Of a stretch of 64,000 bases of DNA, positions 1 to 11,600 are shown piece after piece. The notes beneath the pieces were generated by a model. It searched no databases and was not told the DNA's origin. It worked only from the letters and a program-made list of their open reading frames with translations. The stretch is taken from the NCBI RefSeq assembly GCF_027942865.1, contig NC_134510.1, forward strand, positions 26,157,209 through 26,221,208. Direction: 5' to 3'. The position numbers and the translations under genes are program-made. Each line of letters opens with the position of its first letter. The stretch's first letter is position 1. The DNA comes from Odontesthes bonariensis. Its lineage: Eukaryota > Chordata > Actinopteri > Atheriniformes > Atherinopsidae.

Positions 1-3000
1 TTCTTCCACTTCCTCAAGCTCTCCGTGTCTTCTCTCAGTGGTTTTACGAATTCCCCTTCTCCGTAAGCGAGCTTCAGGACCCAAATCCCGAAAACTGCAG
101 GAGCTTTTCACAGTCACCTTTTTCCTTTCAGCTAACCCCTCTCCCTTTCTGTTATCCACCTCAGCTTCTACCATCACCTCCTCCACCTCCACTGCAGTAC
201 CCCTCTCTTCAAACTCCTCTTCCTGCCTTTCTTCTTCACCTTGACCCATTTCGACTTCCACCTCTTGGATCATACCCTCTTTGGAGGGGATGAGGAGGTT
301 AGACTCAAAGTCAAAATTAAGAATGGGGCAGCTGTTAGGCTTGTACAGCGTGTTGCTCACACTTAAATACATCTGCACTTCTTTTTCTCTTTCTGTTAAC
401 TCAACCGTATCGGCTTTTTCTAACTGAACTTGACCAGAAGCCTCAGTTTCTTGGTCCACAGTGTGATCTTTCTTCCCTCCTGTGTTTATCAGTATGTCAT
501 GAGTGTGTGTTACAACATGCATAGCTTTGACCTGGTCTGCATGCATGTCGGCTTGGTTCTGCCCCATACCTCTAAATTCCTCCATCAGGTCTTCTTCCTG
601 CACCCCTGGCTCTGGGGGCTTCTCATCTTTGGTCAGTGTGACAACAGGCACTTCCACAGTACTTTGTGCAACCTTCTCTTGTTGCTTGTTTTCCTCAGAC
701 TGGTTGTCCTCTTGAGCGTCTGAGTTTGATTCATCATTCGCCTGTTCTTCTGACTTTCCCAGGATCTCACGCACCACATCTTTAGCCCATTTAAGGTGGG
801 GTGCCTGGGAACGGCGCTTGGGCTCCTCAGACATGCTCCAAGCCCCACTCATTCGGATCCGAATGGCCTCCAGCTCCTCTGGACTCATTGCCTCAGTGTT
901 AAGCTGATTCAAGAAAGGTTGAATTTTCTCCAAATTTTCCATTGAACCAAGATCAGCATAGGGATTGCCTGAGACCGGAGTTTGCTTGCATTGTATTCCT
1001 GCGAGTTCTTTATTCTGCTCTCTCCATTCTTTGAGCAGTCTTTCAGTCTGTGAGTCTCTTTTAATTATTCCTGTTTCTATAGGTAGGGGCTCCAATTTGC
1101 TCTTCATCCCATCTTCAGATTCAGTACCTCGAAGCACTGGAGGCGCTCTGTGTTGGATATTCCCCTCAGCTGTGTTTCCTGGGGCAAGTATCTCCTCCCT
1201 CAGTGTGTAATGGTCCTCTTCTGAGTCTTGATTATAAATAACTGGTTGGTCATCGTTTCTTTTCGGTGTCAGAGGCAGCTCATCCGGAGGTTTATGCGTG
1301 TGGTCATCACTACTGTGATTCTGAGTTTCTAAATTTGGGCTCTCCCTTTCCGCTCCTCCCCTCTCATCACCTTGTGACAGTGACATCTCACCGTTTTCTG
1401 ACCGGGAAAGAGTTTGCCCAATCACACAGAAAACGTACTTTGACTTATTTTCCCCCTCTTGTTCCTCTTCATCAACTGATTCCTCTTTCCCTACTGTCCA
1501 TACTTCTTCCCTCTCCTTTTCTCCTTCACATCCCTTGAAGCCAGCAGGTGTGGGGTCTTTAAAAGTAGGTCCACCTTCCCAGATTTCCTGACAGTCCTTA
1601 AACTCATCTTCATCATCTCTCCTCTCATCCTCCTCATCTCCACCACTGGATGGGGTCACAAAGCCATCCTCTTCTGACAGCATTCTCCCTTTGTCTTGCT
1701 TCCACCCGGCCTCACTTCCTCCTTCACTCCTGGAGCGTGCCCAGTTATCGCTCCCACCCTCTTCCTCTCTGTCACTCTCTTCAGTGTTATCTGTCAGGTT
1801 CTCTCCCTCTGCGTTCCTCTGTTGGCTGCCCACTATCCCTCCATCACTGTCAGACAGATGTGCCTTTCCTCTCTTATCTCCCTTTCTCCAGATTTCACCC
1901 TCTCCATCTGCACCTACTCCCTCTGAGTATCCCCTGAACTCATTTCTCCCTCCACGCCTGCCTTGATGACTGCTTTGGTCAAAGTACCTCTCATCTGGTT
2001 CCTCTTTCACTCGCCGCCCATCTCTTCCCCAATGTGCCTGTGACTCCATATCCTTCTCCTCTTCACTCCTCCCCTCTTTCCGCCTTGTCTGCCTCTCTCT
2101 GTCTTCATATTCATCTATACTATTCTTGCCCCTCTGTGGCTCTAACCACATCCTTCTCTGCTCTGGTGTACTTCCTATCATTTTTCTTCTATCTCTCTCC
2201 TTCCTCTCGCTTGTTATTTGCCGCCTCTCACTTCTCTCAGGGTGCCTTCGTCCTTCTTTGCTTCTTTGTCTTTCACCTTTCCCCTCTCTCTTTGTTTCCC
2301 TCTCCTCACAACTGTCTCTGTCCCTTCTATATTTTGTCTCACTGTCCAAATCGCTGCTCCACTCTCCGCTGCTCTGGGACTGTGGCAGCACCCTTGGAGC
2401 CGAATCACTCAAGGATCTGCTGTCTCTGCCTGTTGCATCTTCCCGTCTTTCCTTTTTTTCTCGGCCTCTTCTCTCCTCTCTATACTTATCATCCTCTCTC
2501 CTATCATTCTTCAAGCCCCTCCCACTTTCCTTCCACCTTTCCTCTCGTCTGTCTGGGTGTCTTGCTTCTCTCCTGTCAGCCTCTCTGTACCTTTCCCCTC
2601 TGTTCCCCTCTCCTCCACCTCTCCTATATTTATCCACTTTTCTTTCCCTGTATCTCTGTTCATCTCGATCTCTCTCACTTGCCATTTTGCCCCTACTGTC
2701 CCCCTCACTTCTGCTGAGTTGATCTAGCAACTCATTCTCCCTCCTCAGCTCCCTCTCATCACCGTCTCCTTCACTTCTCGCATCCCTCCTTCCCTCCCTC
2801 TTCTCTCCCCTCTCCTTTCTATCTGAGTAGATGTCTCTGTCTGGTCTCCTGTGTGGGGAATTCATTCTGGCCTCCCTCTCCTCCGTGTTAGATCTTGGCT
2901 TTTCTCTTTTTCTAGCTGTATCTCTGTCCCTCGTGTCCCACGATTCAACCCCTTCTCCTGTCCTGTCCTGAAGCTGACCACCAAGTGCCTTATATCTCTC

Positions 3001-3636
3001 CCTCTGTCGTGATCTCTCATCATCTGCAGGTCTTCCTCCACGGTTTCTCCATTCTTCCTTTTCCCTGATCTCATCCCGTTCTCTGTACCTGTGTCTTTCT
3101 CTCTCCCATTCCTCCATCTCTTCTCTTCTGGGCCGACCTCTCGGCCTCATTTCACTTCTTTCTTCAACTATCTCAGCAGAGGACATCCTTCTCCTGTCAG
3201 AGTCAGTTTCACCTTTTATCATTCTGGGAAACGTGTCACCTTTCTTTTTCCCCTTTTTTGCGTCCCGCTCAATCTCCTTCTCCATGTTTGACAGCGGCCT
3301 CCAGTTTTTGCCTCTGTCATCCTCTTGCCTTCTTTCTCTTTCTCTCCGCTCTCTTTCTCCCTCTCGAAGCCTGGGAGTAGGAGTTCGGTCTCTCTCGTAT
3401 CGCTCCAGAGTGTCCATTTCTCTATATCTGGCTTTGTCTCTCATTTTCTCTGTTTCAATCTCCCTCCTCCAGTTTTCTTCTCGTTTGTTATCCCTCTCTT
3501 GTTCCAGTGAAGCAATCCCTTTGGACCTGGAGCTTGTATCTTTGGAAATTTTTCCACCCAACTGGATCTTGTGATCACCCATGTTTAAGTTAGATAAAGT
3601 GTCAAAGAGCGTATGGCCGGGCCTTTTAGTCTCCAT
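1..3636 (-). CDS. Partial unrecognised charged-repeat protein, giant exon
   Basis: One exon reads without a stop from an ATG at 3636 to the left edge of the window, 1212 codons, so the C-terminus lies outside. The protein begins METKRPGHTLFDTLSNLNMG. Residues about 40-560 are dominated by Arg, Glu, Asp and Lys (runs such as RERERRQEDDRGK), with few hydrophobic residues and no transmembrane segment. Residues about 560-870 are more acidic. Residues about 885-960 look less repetitive and contain NPYADLGSMENLEKIQPFLN and a following helix-like segment, the best candidate for a conserved region. An acceptor with a pyrimidine tract (tctcctcttctag) ends at 3657, twenty bases upstream of the ATG, so at least one 5' exon exists. 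The composition suggests a long disordered or charged-helix scaffold. I do not recognise the family. Its neighbour m6pr is transcribed divergently. Confidence is high that it is coding and nil on function. Confidence 0.82.
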   Translation of the reverse strand, partial: METKRPGHTLFDTLSNLNMGDHKIQLGGKISKDTSSRSKGIASLEQERDNKREENWRREIETEKMRDKARYREMDTLERYERDRTPTPRLREGERERRERERRQEDDRGKNWRPLSNMEKEIERDAKKGKKKGDTFPRMIKGETDSDRRRMSSAEIVEERSEMRPRGRPRREEMEEWERERHRYRERDEIREKEEWRNRGGRPADDERSRQRERYKALGGQLQDRTGEGVESWDTRDRDTARKREKPRSNTEEREARMNSPHRRPDRDIYSDRKERGEKREGRRDARSEGDGDERELRRENELLDQLSRSEGDSRGKMASERDRDEQRYRERKVDKYRRGGGEGNRGERYREADRREARHPDRREERWKESGRGLKNDRREDDKYREERRGREKKERREDATGRDSRSLSDSAPRVLPQSQSSGEWSSDLDSETKYRRDRDSCEERETKREGKGERQRSKEGRRHPERSERRQITSERKERDRRKMIGSTPEQRRMWLEPQRGKNSIDEYEDRERQTRRKEGRSEEEKDMESQAHWGRDGRRVKEEPDERYFDQSSHQGRRGGRNEFRGYSEGVGADGEGEIWRKGDKRGKAHLSDSDGGIVGSQQRNAEGENLTDNTEESDREEEGGSDNWARSRSEGGSEAGWKQDKGRMLSEEDGFVTPSSGGDEEDERRDDEDEFKDCQEIWEGGPTFKDPTPAGFKGCEGEKEREEVWTVGKEESVDEEEQEGENKSKYVFCVIGQTLSRSENGEMSLSQGDERGGAERESPNLETQNHSSDDHTHKPPDELPLTPKRNDDQPVIYNQDSEEDHYTLREEILAPGNTAEGNIQHRAPPVLRGTESEDGMKSKLEPLPIETGIIKRDSQTERLLKEWREQNKELAGIQCKQTPVSGNPYADLGSMENLEKIQPFLNQLNTEAMSPEELEAIRIRMSGAWSMSEEPKRRSQAPHLKWAKDVVREILGKSEEQANDESNSDAQEDNQSEENKQQEKVAQSTVEVPVVTLTKDEKPPEPGVQEEDLMEEFRGMGQNQADMHADQVKAMHVVTHTHDILINTGGKKDHTVDQETEASGQVQLEKADTVELTEREKEVQMYLSVSNTLYKPNSCPILNFDFESNLLIPSKEGMIQEVEVEMGQGEEERQEEEFEERGTAVEVEEVMVEAEVDNRKGEGLAERKKVTVKSSCSFRDLGPEARLRRRGIRKTTERRHGELEEVEE

Positions 3637-4184
3637 AGTACCATAATTGGAAGAACCTAGAAGAGGAGAACATTTGTCAATTTAGCAGAATGAGTCATCA
3701 TATAATAAATCATCAGGGACAAATTATTAGCTTGTAGGTCAAATCACACAATGAGGAAGCCTACTGACTATAAACAAACAAAAAGATGTTAGTGATTATC
3801 AATGGAAGGTTAGTCATTTGCAAAGCTGCTATACATTAAGGTAATTTTACTTTTACCCTTTAAAAAGAAATAATCCAACGATGTATTCTGACTGTATTTC
3901 CAAATTTAGAACTGTTGCAGTTTTACCTCCAAGCTAAAAACTGAGTGAAAGCAACTCTAACAGTTGAAAAGTGAGAGGGAGCAAGAGAAAAGGTGGCACC
4001 CTCTTCCAATTCTTTAAGAATGCAGCACTGACCTGCTAAAGGCAGCATACCAAAAGAAGTCTTTCAGAAAGCAGAGGCCTGTGACACATAGGCAAGGCAT
4101 GTAGCATGCACTGCTGAACAAGATCTAAATCTGTGATTAAGTCAGAGGCAACTTACAGAAGTTAAGAATTACACAGCAACTCAC

Positions 4185-4600
4185 CTGAAGTTGTACACCG
4201 GGGAGATCTGGTCGCCCCCTGCTCCAGCTCAGCTCAGCTCAGCTCAGCTCAAAAGCATGGGATTGCACAACACTGAAAAAGCCATTTCTTGTGTTGACAT
4301 CGTTTGAGTGACACAGCAAACGTACTCCTCGTTTTTCAAATAAATCACCGGCGTCCTTTTCTTTCTCTTTCAGTCCTTCAATTCTCGTGTAAAGTTCATG
4401 TTTACGCCTCAGCTTCCCTTGCTTTTCTCTCTTGTTGCTTCTTTCTGTCTCTCCCCACCTCCCCTCCTTCCTCAAATTCCCAAACAAGTCTGAACAGATT
4501 GACACTTATCTTTCCCCACCTCTTTCTCTCAGTCCCGTCCTCACAGTCGCTGCTGCTGAACAGGGTGATCTCTCATAAACCAAACAAAAGTCTTGTGAGT
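4185..4600 (-). other. Likely 5' untranslated exon of the left-edge gene
   Basis: On the minus strand a strong donor (ttcag|gtgagt) falls at 4185/4184 and pairs with the acceptor at 3658-3657 to give an intron of about 530 bases. The sequence upstream of the donor is not a continuation of the long reading frame, so it is read as untranslated. The 5' limit is a guess. It carries the CAGCT pentamer array. Confidence 0.4.
4225..4251. repeat. Short CAGCT pentamer tandem array
   Basis: Five uninterrupted copies of the pentamer CAGCT lie close to the predicted 5' exon of the left-edge gene. On the minus strand they read AGCTG, which contains E-box-like half sites, but nothing shows a regulatory role. 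Confidence 0.85.
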
Positions 4601-5639
4601 TTGTCTACCACTCCTGCCCCCTTTACTGCTCAATTGATTGCCTGTGTGGACCCCCTCTGGCAAAAAAACAGTACACAAATCTCTCCTCTCTCCTGCCCCA
4701 TTCTTCTCTCACGAAACACAGGAAGTACACCTCCTTGGTCTGTCTCAGTGATTGGCTGATATGGAGTGGCCGGGTGTGTCTGCTCAACACACAGTCAAGG
4801 TAAGGGTTGTGATAACACAAGAAGAAAGGGGGGAGGGGAGAAAGAAAGTAAGGACTGAGAGAATAAGGAAAGCTCACCGAGGCCTATAAAAACTTCCCTA
4901 CATTCCCTTGAGAGGTAGGGCAGAGGAGAGAGAAAGGGAAACACACACTGTTTCTTATGACTGAAAAATTTTAAAAAATTAGGTAATCAATGGAGGAGGA
5001 CAGCAAGGGAGGAGTAGTGTTCAAGGGTGATAGTGAATGGTTTGTTAAACAATGACTACTGAACTATGTTGATTAAGTACCCAGAAGAGTTGAAAGATTG
5101 GAAGTCCCATGACTAAAGTATATTAGCATAGCTGAGGTCCAAATAAAACCCATAAAGTCACTCGTAAGCCTGTTTACATTACTATTAAAAAATAACAACA
5201 ATTTTTTTTTTCATCAGTCAACACCAAAACTGGAATTTTAAAACACATGTGAGTAATTACGTTCACCTGAAAGTCCATAAAGTCAAGCTTCTCAAAATTG
5301 AACTAACGCACCCAGATAATGCATTTGGGGTTCAAATCACTCCTGTGTGAATACGCTCATCAATAACTTGATTTTGCACCCATGCAATTGCTAAAGCTCA
5401 ACTCGTGTAAGAGTGTAACTGCGCTGAGCGTGAGACTCACTCAGTTAACACTACTGAGTACGTTTACATGTACAGTTGAGTCGAGTTCAACCTTGCAGTT
5501 TTTTCTTCTTCTGTGTACTGAACAGGAACTTTGTAGCATGTGCAGAGCACCTATAATCCACTTTGAGTCTAGTTGAGCATTTGCAAGCCCTGGTATTTTC
5601 CCAGCTGCTTCATGCTTGTTTTTAAATTCATTTAAATGA

Positions 5640-5781
5640 TTTTATTTGTTTCTCTTTATATTCTTTTATGTATTTTTAATGCTTCTTACACTCCCTGCTG
5701 CAATGCTTTTATTTTATGTAAAGCACTTTGAATTGTTTGTACATGAAATGTGCTATATAAATAAATTTGATTTGATTTTGA
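5640..5781 (+). repeat. LINE-type 3' tail fragment (L2-like)
   Basis: The segment contains the pattern taaagcactttgaatt followed by gaaatgtgctatataaataaa and a short TTGATT-type tandem end. This is the familiar 3' end of fish L2-like LINEs, which finish in short tandem repeats rather than poly(A). No reverse transcriptase coding sequence is attached, so it is a severely 5'-truncated copy. Family assignment is from memory of the pattern. Confidence 0.55.
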
Positions 5782-7645
5782 TTCATCTGGGTGTGTTACA
5801 CCAGCTTTGAGAAGTTAGATTCTGAATAGTTTCAGTCAGACAAACAATATTTATTTATCTAGTGTCATGTAAACATACTGACTGTCATGTTTGATCCTGA
5901 CTTACAATGTATTTCACTGAGAGGTATTTCTTATAATTCATCCACCCTCGTGTATATCAATACGTATTTTACAGTTAGCTTAGTCAGCATCATATTCTGG
6001 GAAGTGAGTGTATAGGGAGGGCCTACTCCTTGTTTAATTAATAAATTAATAGGTATACACTCAATTTTGAAGTTTAAATAATCTATTTGATTATTTTTCC
6101 ATTGAGGGCTTCTCTCTATCTCTCTCACACCAAACATTATGTTTTTGCAAAGATCAACTAAACTTTTTTATTGTAGCAACATTCTATCTTACTTAGCGGT
6201 AAATCGTAAACATCTGTCATGGTCAGATAACTATAAATTCTGATTTAAAATATATTCTGATCACATGTATTTCATTTGGGCTACTTGCTGAGAGATATAG
6301 TAAAAAGAGAGGGGCTTAAACACTGAACAAAACTAGCCCAAAGTGTTACCAAACACCCGGACAGTGTTCTCAAGGCTGAATCACATCACAGGTTTCTGAA
6401 ATGGAGCAATTGGTTGAGAAGGCGTAATCTAGTCATTTCGAATGGATGGGAAGTTTACAAAATGGGTTCATGAGTAGAGGAATGGGGCACTGTTACAGAC
6501 ACATCATACTGATTACAGTAAGAAAAGCCTGAAGAGGTTGCTGATAAGCAGAAAACTAACTGTCTGGAAAACAAACTCTAGCTTTGCTGAGTCACTTGAA
6601 AATGCTGATGCAATTGGAAACAGTACAGTGGATACAATGATATTTACTTTACAAGGCCTTTAAGTCCTGTTTACATCCAGGGCTAACTTTCTGATCAGAT
6701 CAAAAGTGCCAGCGCTACACACAGGTGTTAAGGTATGTAGGCTGCATTGAGGGCGCCAAAACCTGCATACATGACTGATCATTCACGGTGCTTTATTTTA
6801 TTTATTTATACCACAGGCAGTAATGTATGTATATCCATACCATGATGCTGGCTTTTTTAAATTTGCATTCACAACATGAGAGATGGATCTGTTCCCTCTT
6901 ACTCCTGCGGACAGCAGGGTGCCATGATTTCCAAAAAGTGTTGCAGTGTGATTAGTCAGACCACACAACACACTTACACTTTACCTCAGTCCAAATAAAA
7001 TTAGTTCTGGCCCACAGAAGGCGTTGATGTTTCTAGATTATGTTTTTATAATTTGTGAATGTAGCTATGAAATGTATGCTATGAAAAAGTTTTCATAAGT
7101 GTTCCTAAATGATTGCAGGAATTTTAACTAAATGTAGCGCTAGGCCCAAAGATCACAGACAGTTTTTGATTTCTGGCTTCTCATATCAAGATTTCACTCA
7201 ATTCTTTTAATCTCCTTGTGATATTATGTAGGGATTATCCTAGAAGATAAAATCTGCAAATTCTTTGCAATTTTATATGAAAAAAAATACTTTCAAACAA
7301 TTTTTTCCTCGCCATCTCGCATAGTGATGAGTGTTCCCAGACCTTTACATCTAAAAAGATGTCCTTTAATAACTTGTGGCTAGGAGATGTTTACCAGGTG
7401 TTTATTCATTTATTTATTTACTATTTGTCTAGTCCTGTGGTGACCATTTCCCAGATGTTTCCTCCACCAAGGCAAAACTGAGGTGAAGGATTAGAATCAC
7501 TGCCTGGTGTGTGTTTGTTCGCAAGATTACCCAAAAACTATCAACCCAAGTTTCAAGAAACTCTTAAGAAAACTGAACAACTGACAAAGGAAAAACGCTT
7601 TGGATTGGAGTGTGGATTAGAATCACATTCAGGAATAAAAATGCA

Positions 7646-7827
7646 TGGGGCGGTCAGTGGTGTAGTGGGTTAAGCAGCCACCCCATGTACAGAGGCTACA
7701 GTCCTCGCTGCAGCTGGCCCCGGTTCGAGACCCACACGGGATGGCCCTTTGCTGCATGTCTTCCCCCTGTCTCTCTCCAACTATCCTATCCATTAAAGGC
7801 ATAAAAAGCCCAAATAAATATTTAAAA
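7646..7827 (+). mobile_element. tRNA-derived SINE with perfect target-site duplication
   Basis: The left part resembles a tRNA promoter: an A-box-like GTAGTGGGTTAAGCAG and a B box GGTTCGAGACC. A non-tRNA body and an AT-rich tail follow. The 15-base sequence AGGAATAAAAATGCA is present exactly at both ends (7631-7645 and 7828-7842), which marks insertion by LINE machinery. Because the duplication is unmutated the insertion is probably fairly young. A related copy in the opposite orientation lies at 27906-28082. Confidence 0.88.
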
Positions 7828-8299
7828 AGGAATAAAAATGCACAACACAGCATTGGCCCTGATGGAGGATAAGATCCCAAAGTGCTTTGGTTTGAAATGT
7901 ACTGTTGACATCAAAATCGATGAACATATATCATTCAAAGAACCAAAACATATTCTATATGTTTTTGTTTTTCTTCGAATATCGGATTAAATTTTTTTTT
8001 TTACTTATCAAACTGATATGTAACTACTAAAAATACATAATTAATATTCTAGGCTGCTAAGTGGTGCAAGATTCTAAAGCTTGAGATCCCAGTAAACACA
8101 GCAGGTATCATCCCTGCACTGACATGAATGGCACAGCCTCTTGTGATAATGTAGTGATCTGTGCAACGTAAACCGGAGAGCAGATCCACGAAATGAACAC
8201 ATTAAATAAATAAAAAAACAGTCATTGTTTTCTTGAGCTTTCCATACCTTCGGTGACGTTCACCTCTAGCTGGTCAGGTGATGCGGTGTGAGAGGGCGC

Positions 8300-8345
8300 A
8301 GCCGCTGATTGGTCGCGCTTCTGTTGGACTGTTGGTCACATGCGC
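8300..8345 (+). promoter_or_regulatory. Probable m6pr promoter elements
   Basis: An inverted CCAAT box (ATTGG at 8308-8312) is followed by CG-rich sequence and GGTCACATGCG about 350 bases before the m6pr start codon. TCACATG is one change from the core of the CLEAR element (TCACGTGA) used by TFEB at lysosomal genes. That link is inference from gene function and near match only. Confidence 0.4.
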
Positions 8346-8692
8346 GTGTGTCTGTGTTTGGTTTCACTTCCGCAATCTGCAGCTCACCGTAGCCCGTTAG
8401 CCTCATAAATGCCACTTCATACATTTTCAGAAAAAAAAACAAAACCAAAAAACAAGCGTAAATTGTCCTGAACAAAAGGAACGCCGTCAATTTAGATATC
8501 CGGGCTCCACGCGGGACAACTTGATTTCATCCGCACAATTAAACAGCCGTTTTAACGCTAATTTGATCTACCAGGAAGCGACGCTAGCGTGAGGAAGCTC
8601 GTTGCAACTTAAACTGGCCACATTTCCATCAGTTTGTGTTAAACTGTTTCAAAGAAAGGCGCTTTTAATACTGATTTACAGTAGAAGAAGTC

Positions 8693-11600
8693 ATGAAGGT
8701 AGGTGCACAGCCTTGGCAGAGGCTGTAGTTTATCAGAGGGTTACTTTCTAACAGTCTCCGGTAAAAGCTTGTTCCTCATGTGAAGGGAAGCAGACATTTT
8801 GCATGCACACATTTTATACTTCGTACACGCTTATGAGAATATCTGGTTTCGCAACTTAATTCCGAGCCCAATGATTACTTTATACGGATGACTTATTTTT
8901 TTCAAAAAATTAAACATTGTAGCATGCACAAAGGTAAATTATCCAAAATAAAATGTTTAAGTAAGACAGTTTAGCCACATGAGTGTAGGCAGCCTGTTCA
9001 AAAACATTATTTCATGTTATACCTATGTCTGTTTTTAGACTTTATAAAATGTATGCCTTTTAAAGTAGTCTGAGAAACAGATTATATATGCAATAATCTG
9101 ACAGACTTTAACACATTGATGTGAGGATCAGGTCTCACATCAATGAGTATTTTGACAGTGATTAGTTATCAGTTATTTTATTGACCTACTAATCCATTGT
9201 ACCCCATTATATCGGAACATAGGAACTAATCACAAAAACAACTGAAATTCTTCATGTGTTGTTAAAATGCAGTACCGGGCAAAGGTCTAGAGGCAAGCAT
9301 TCAGACTTTTTTTCAGATTTTTTAGTTAGTTAGTCAGATAGTTTAGTTTCAAGTTATCTTGATCATTAGTTCTCCAGACTTTCTGGTCATTGGCTGATTT
9401 TTCACTCACTGTCTAGTCCAGTTCTCTAGTGTGACCATTTTCAGAGGAATATATATATATATATTTCTGTTTGTTACCCTACTTAATTGTCAGCTATGGA
9501 TCATTTATAAGAAAAAAAAAGGGAACCCAACTCAAGGGATTAACCCAAGTTGTGTCTACACGTTATAGAAAATTCAGCAAAGAACCAATTACAGATTTTA
9601 TCTTTAGGCACTCCGTTACTCGGAGACAGTTGCAAAGACTCATAATTTGTTCCCCTGTCCTTAGTTGCACTTCCAAAAAAAATACCATAGATAACACAGT
9701 TTGACAGACATGAAATAGCATTTCTGCACCAACAGCAGACAATGTTCTGTGGAGTTCTGTCATCTGTCTGATCAATTAGGCAAATTATAATTTAAGCCTT
9801 AAATTGGCTTATTACTATATGTTACCACAATGTGAACATGAGTGGATTATTGAAAATGACTCTTGTCGAATTATCACACTGTTCTCACTGAGTTACTTGT
9901 GTTATTTGTAAACTGTAATAAAAAATATATATAATGTAACATGTGTTCCAGGTTTTTAGTCTTCCCAGAAGAGGGTCCATCTTGGTGTGGACGATGGCAA
10001 TCCAGCTGGCCCTGTGTGGGAGTGTTGTGTTCGCCACTGACGGGACCAAGGCCTGCAAACTGTTGTCTGAGTCTGTCTCAGAGAGGAATGTCCTCAATAA
10101 ATTAGAGCCACTCGCCCACAAGAAGTAAGAAAGGACTCGGCTGTGTAACCCAAGCTGGTCATGGCCACTGATATGATGTCACATGCTCTTCGGGTTAACT
10201 CTTATCAACCAGAAATCAAACCTTGAGAGACACATTTTGTCCTCTGCCCACCAGTGTTGACCTGTTTTTGCTATTTCACTTTTGTGCAGTGTTATATGTT
10301 AACTGGTGTTGATTTTTTTTTTATTATTTTGGCAGCTTTACAGTAGATGCCACCATTGGAGAAGACAGCTACACGTATGTGTTCCAGTTGTGTGGGGATG
10401 CTGGGGGTGTTCCAGGAGCTGGAGTTATTCAAGTAGACAAGAAATCACCAAAGAAAATAACGGTGATCGGCCAGTATAATTCAACAAAGGCCATTGGAGG
10501 AAGTAAGAATCGACAAATATGTTTTTTAAAAAACAATCTCCTTTCATCACTCCAACTTTGTTCTGATTAAGTGTGGAATACTTCATCTTTGAAGTGGTCT
10601 CTGGGATAAAAGAATGTCGTTATGCCTAGAGGCACACTAAGCATGATAAATCTGGGTCTTAAGAGACATTGATAAATCTTTTGATCAATTTCTTGTCTGT
10701 TTTGGCATTTTGCTCCTCTTCCAGGTGACTGGGTGATGTTGATTTACAATGATGGCGACACTTATGACGCCCACTGCTCCAAGGAAAAGAGGAAAGCTAT
10801 CGTTATGATCTCTTGCAGCACGAGTACAGACATGGTAATAAAGAAGCCTTTGAGATGCATTAGTGGTGGCTTGTTGCTACATGTCTGTGGAGATGATATT
10901 TGATCCAGTAAGGCTACACTGTGGTACACAGTGATATTTTCACAAATCTTAAAGGGACAGTTCGCCTATTTTGACATGAAGCTGTATGACGTCCCATATT
11001 AGCAACATCATTTATGAACATCTTCTTACCCCCCGCTGCGTCCTGTGAGCCGAGTTCCAGCCTTGTTTTGGTGTTGATGAAGGTAGTCCGGGTAGTTGGC
11101 TGGGGCTTAAAAAAATAAAGCGTTTTGCTTCTCAAAACAATATGCGTTCAAAAGAGTAATACATTTGCATCACAAAATCGTTCAACACTTTATTTTTTAA
11201 GCCCCAGCCAACTAGCCGGACTACCTTCATCAACACCAAAACGAGGCTGGAACTCGGCTCACAGGACGCAGCAGGGGGTAAGTCAATGTTCATAAATGAA
11301 ATTGCTAATATGGGATGTCATACAGCTTCATGTCAAAAGAGGCGAACTATCCCTTTAAGGTGCATCAGACACAGACAACTCCTCTATATGTACAGTGATG
11401 CAGCGTGACTCTACTAGAATCTTTGCACTTGCATGTCTTTTACATGACAACTCATGTAGTGGTTTGAGTCAAATGGAAATAAATGGCACGGTGCATTTTA
11501 CACAAAAAAGCTGACACAGGTTATAAAATGCTGGAATGCTTCTGATGTTTTAAATGATGTAGTCCTGCACAGTCTCCTTTTTCCGAGTGTGTGTAAGCTG

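Larger units (their letters stand above)
4890..8260. other. Divergent intergenic region
   Basis: This stretch separates the left-edge gene (-) from m6pr (+). Apart from a LINE-like tail (5640-5781) and a SINE (7646-7827) it is AT-rich single-copy-looking DNA. I see no exon with good splice signals and no long open frame. Confidence 0.6.

Noticed and set aside
2034-2727. Plus-strand open frames of 169-227 codons rich in Leu, Ser and Pro
   Set aside because: They are the antisense of the charged minus-strand exon. GAG/AGA codons on one strand give CTC/TCT on the other and suppress stops. No protein family is visible.
7650-7735. Possible tRNA gene (A and B boxes)
   Set aside because: No proper cloverleaf or anticodon stem can be drawn, a SINE body and tail follow, and the whole unit is flanked by a target-site duplication.
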